Assembly (NCBI RefSeq): GCF_001746295.1
Contig: NZ_MJAH01000007.1
Location: forward strand, 395,738-459,737
Direction of reading: 5' to 3'
Source of the DNA: Streptomyces sp. LUP47B
GTDB taxonomy: Bacteria; Actinomycetota; Actinomycetes; Streptomycetales; Streptomycetaceae
Length of the DNA stretch: 64,000 bases
A program made the translations under genes and the position numbers. Below are positions 62,738 to 64,000 of this stretch, piece by piece. The first letter of the stretch is position 1. The number at the start of each line of letters is the position of its first letter. The notes under the pieces are model-generated. The model was not told where the DNA came from, ran no database searches, and saw nothing but the letters and a program-made list of their open reading frames with translations.

Positions 62738-63600
62738 TCAGTTCGTCTGCGAGCTCGTTCCGCTCTGCCGGGACACCTGGTCGGTCATGTCGACGGTGTC
62801 GGCGGCCGGAGGCGCGGTCACGTCGACCTGGGTGCCGAAGCCGCCGAAGTCCATGACGACCTTCGCCTGGGCCTGGCGGGCGGATGTGCCGGTCCCGCCG
62901 GTCTGTGCGGTGTCCTTGACGGTCATCCGGATCTGCTGACGGCGGGTGAGTCCGTCCTCGTCGATCCAGAGATCGACGGGCACGTCGTCACCCAACTGCG
63001 CGCGCAGCTTCCGTTCCTGGGCCGAGTCGCCCTCGGCCAGCTTCGACAGGTCGAGGTCGACCCGGTAGTGCGTGGTGGACACGCCGTTCACGGTCTCGTC
63101 GCCCACCTTCCGCACGTCCTTCTCGGACAGGGACTTGGTGTAGGCGAAGGAATTCGCCGGGTCGCTCATCGCGGGGCCACCGGTGCCCTGCGAGCGATTC
63201 AGTCGCTTGAGGTCCACCTTCATCCAGCTCTTGCCCTCGGGCAGTTGGCCGCTCGCCCCAGGGGGCTTCTGGTACAGAACCTGGTTCACGATCCGCTGTT
63301 CGAGCTGCTGCCCGCCCTGGCCCAGCCGCATACGGCTCGTGCCGTCCTGCAGGTCCAGCACGCCGGAACCGGTGATCGTCTCGCTGTCGCCGCCCGCGGC
63401 GACGGTGGTCGCCAGTTTGATGCGGGCCGTCTTCGCCTGCGTGGTCTTCTTGTTGGTCGCCTGGACCACCTGGGCCGGCGAGGGCTCGGGCTGTCCCTGT
63501 GAGGCGGACCGGTCCGCGCCGCCGGCCCCGCTTGCCGCGTCTTCGCCGCATCCCGTCAGCAGGGCGAGCGACACGGCTCCGCCGGCGCCCAGAGCGGCTA
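62738..63600 (-). pseudogene. LolA-like lipoprotein gene disrupted at its 5' end
   Basis: A 278-residue frame from GTG 63574 keeps the lipobox LLTGC and a LolA/LprG-like body (SGVLDLQDGTSRMRLGQGG, KSWMKVDLKRLN, TTHYRVDLDLSKLAEG, VPVDLWIDEDGLTRRQQIRM). Upstream, in-frame text continues AALGAGGAV and then stops abruptly at the IS end near 63601. The positively charged start and most of the hydrophobic signal are therefore lost, and the GTG now in use was a Val codon. The product, if made, would probably not be exported. Intact relatives bind lipids or are uncharacterised surface lipoproteins. Confidence 0.75.
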
Positions 63601-63601
63601 A

Positions 63602-64000
63602 GAGGTCCTAACAAAGGCGTTGGACGTGTCGGTGGGTGATCAGACAGGTGGCGAGGCCGAGGAAGGCTTCGTGGATGTCGTCGCGTCTCTCCCAGCGGAC
63701 CCGGAGACGGCGGAATCCGTGCAGCCAGGCGATCGTGCGCTCGACCACATAACGGAAGGTGCCCAGGCCACTGCCGTGTTCTTCGCCCCGTTCGGCGATG
63801 ACCGGACGGATCCCACGGGCACGAAGCAGTCGCCGGTACTTGTCGTGGTCGTAGCCGCGGTCCGCGAGGAGCGCGTCGGGTCGGCGTCGTGGCCGGCCGA
63901 CTGCGCCGGCCACGGGCGGAACCTTGTCCAGCAGGGGCAGCAACTGTGTGACGTCGTTGCGGTTTCCTCCGGTCAGCGACACCGCGAGCGGGATGCCCTG
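63602..64000 (-). mobile_element. IS5-family insertion sequence, one end in window
   Basis: The element enters at about 63602 with AGAGGTCCTAACAAAGGCGT, whose GAGGT...CAACAAA-like form resembles IS5-group inverted repeats from Streptomyces. Transposase coding begins six bases in. The other end, the second inverted repeat and the target duplication (CTA or CTAA expected) are outside the window. Confidence 0.75.
63608..64000 (-). CDS. IS5-family transposase, C-terminal part
   Basis: The frame enters from beyond the window edge and ends at 63608. Visible text includes QGIPLAVSLTGGNRNDVTQL (the DDE domain between the second and third acidic residues), LLADRGYDHDKYRRLLRARG with the second Asp, and VVERTIAWLHGFRRLRVRWE, the YREK-like E region of IS5 DDE transposases. 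The protein start and first Asp lie outside. It inserted head-on into the 5' end of the lipoprotein gene. Confidence 0.85.
   Translation of the reverse strand, partial: QGIPLAVSLTGGNRNDVTQLLPLLDKVPPVAGAVGRPRRRPDALLADRGYDHDKYRRLLRARGIRPVIAERGEEHGSGLGTFRYVVERTIAWLHGFRRLRVRWERRDDIHEAFLGLATCLITHRHVQRLC

Overview
The window looks like a piece of a Streptomyces (or close actinomycete) chromosome. GC content is very high, codon third positions are almost all G or C, GTG and TTG starts are common, and the gene families are typical of the group: SpoIIE/PP2C phosphatases, STAS proteins, LAETG wall anchor, DUF5302, DUF3500, LLM flavin enzyme. No rRNA, tRNA or CRISPR array was seen. Several gene remnants and an IS5-type element suggest a plastic, chromosome-arm-like region; that placement is inference.

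Layout. 0.1-9.2 kb: a family 2 glycosyltransferase, two small SRPBCC/TfoX genes, an LLM oxidoreductase, a DUF5302 protein, a CDF metal exporter next to a decayed ArsR gene, a GNAT acetyltransferase, and a TetR regulator divergent from a hydroxyisobutyrate-dehydrogenase-like gene with two palindromic operators between them. 9.2-16 kb: gene debris, an SRPBCC protein, a large FdhF/YdeP-type molybdopterin oxidoreductase, a monooxygenase-fold protein and two related secreted propeller-like proteins. 16-23 kb: a complete stressosome-type module (PP2C phosphatase, then RsbR, RsbS, RsbT, an RsbT-RsbX-like fusion and a second phosphatase as a tightly overlapping operon), flanked by two MarR genes and preceded by a 27-bp palindrome. 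23.2-26 kb: rifampin phosphotransferase with a rifamycin-associated element upstream.

26-30.4 kb: DenD-like dehydrogenase, an LAETG wall-anchored protein, an SDR enzyme and a GtrA-like membrane protein that share a repeated operator-like motif. 30.8-38.3 kb: a catabolic island of visibly lower GC (alpha/beta hydrolase, quinone reductase, CocE/NonD hydrolase, divergent FAD monooxygenase, cupin and PucR-type regulator). 38.3-42.2 kb: an SDR remnant, a DUF3500/HupE pair and an SRPBCC gene. 42.3-50.3 kb: a second signalling block with an anti-sigma ATPase, a STAS protein, a soluble poly-HAMP hybrid histidine kinase and an ANTAR-GAF-PAS-PP2C protein. 50.4-54 kb: a small Cys-containing protein, a RecQ-family helicase and an Orn/Lys/Arg decarboxylase-fold enzyme.

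54-59.8 kb (minus strand): a tightly packed set of a GCS2 carboxylate-amine ligase, a 36-residue peptide gene, an asparagine-synthase-like amidotransferase and an S9 peptidase with a repeat-expanded N-terminus. This is the best candidate in the window for an undescribed peptide or amide pathway. 60-64 kb: a DUF1360 protein, an SRPBCC/zinc alcohol dehydrogenase pair, a small membrane protein, and a lipoprotein gene cut at its 5' end by an IS5-family element that runs off the window.
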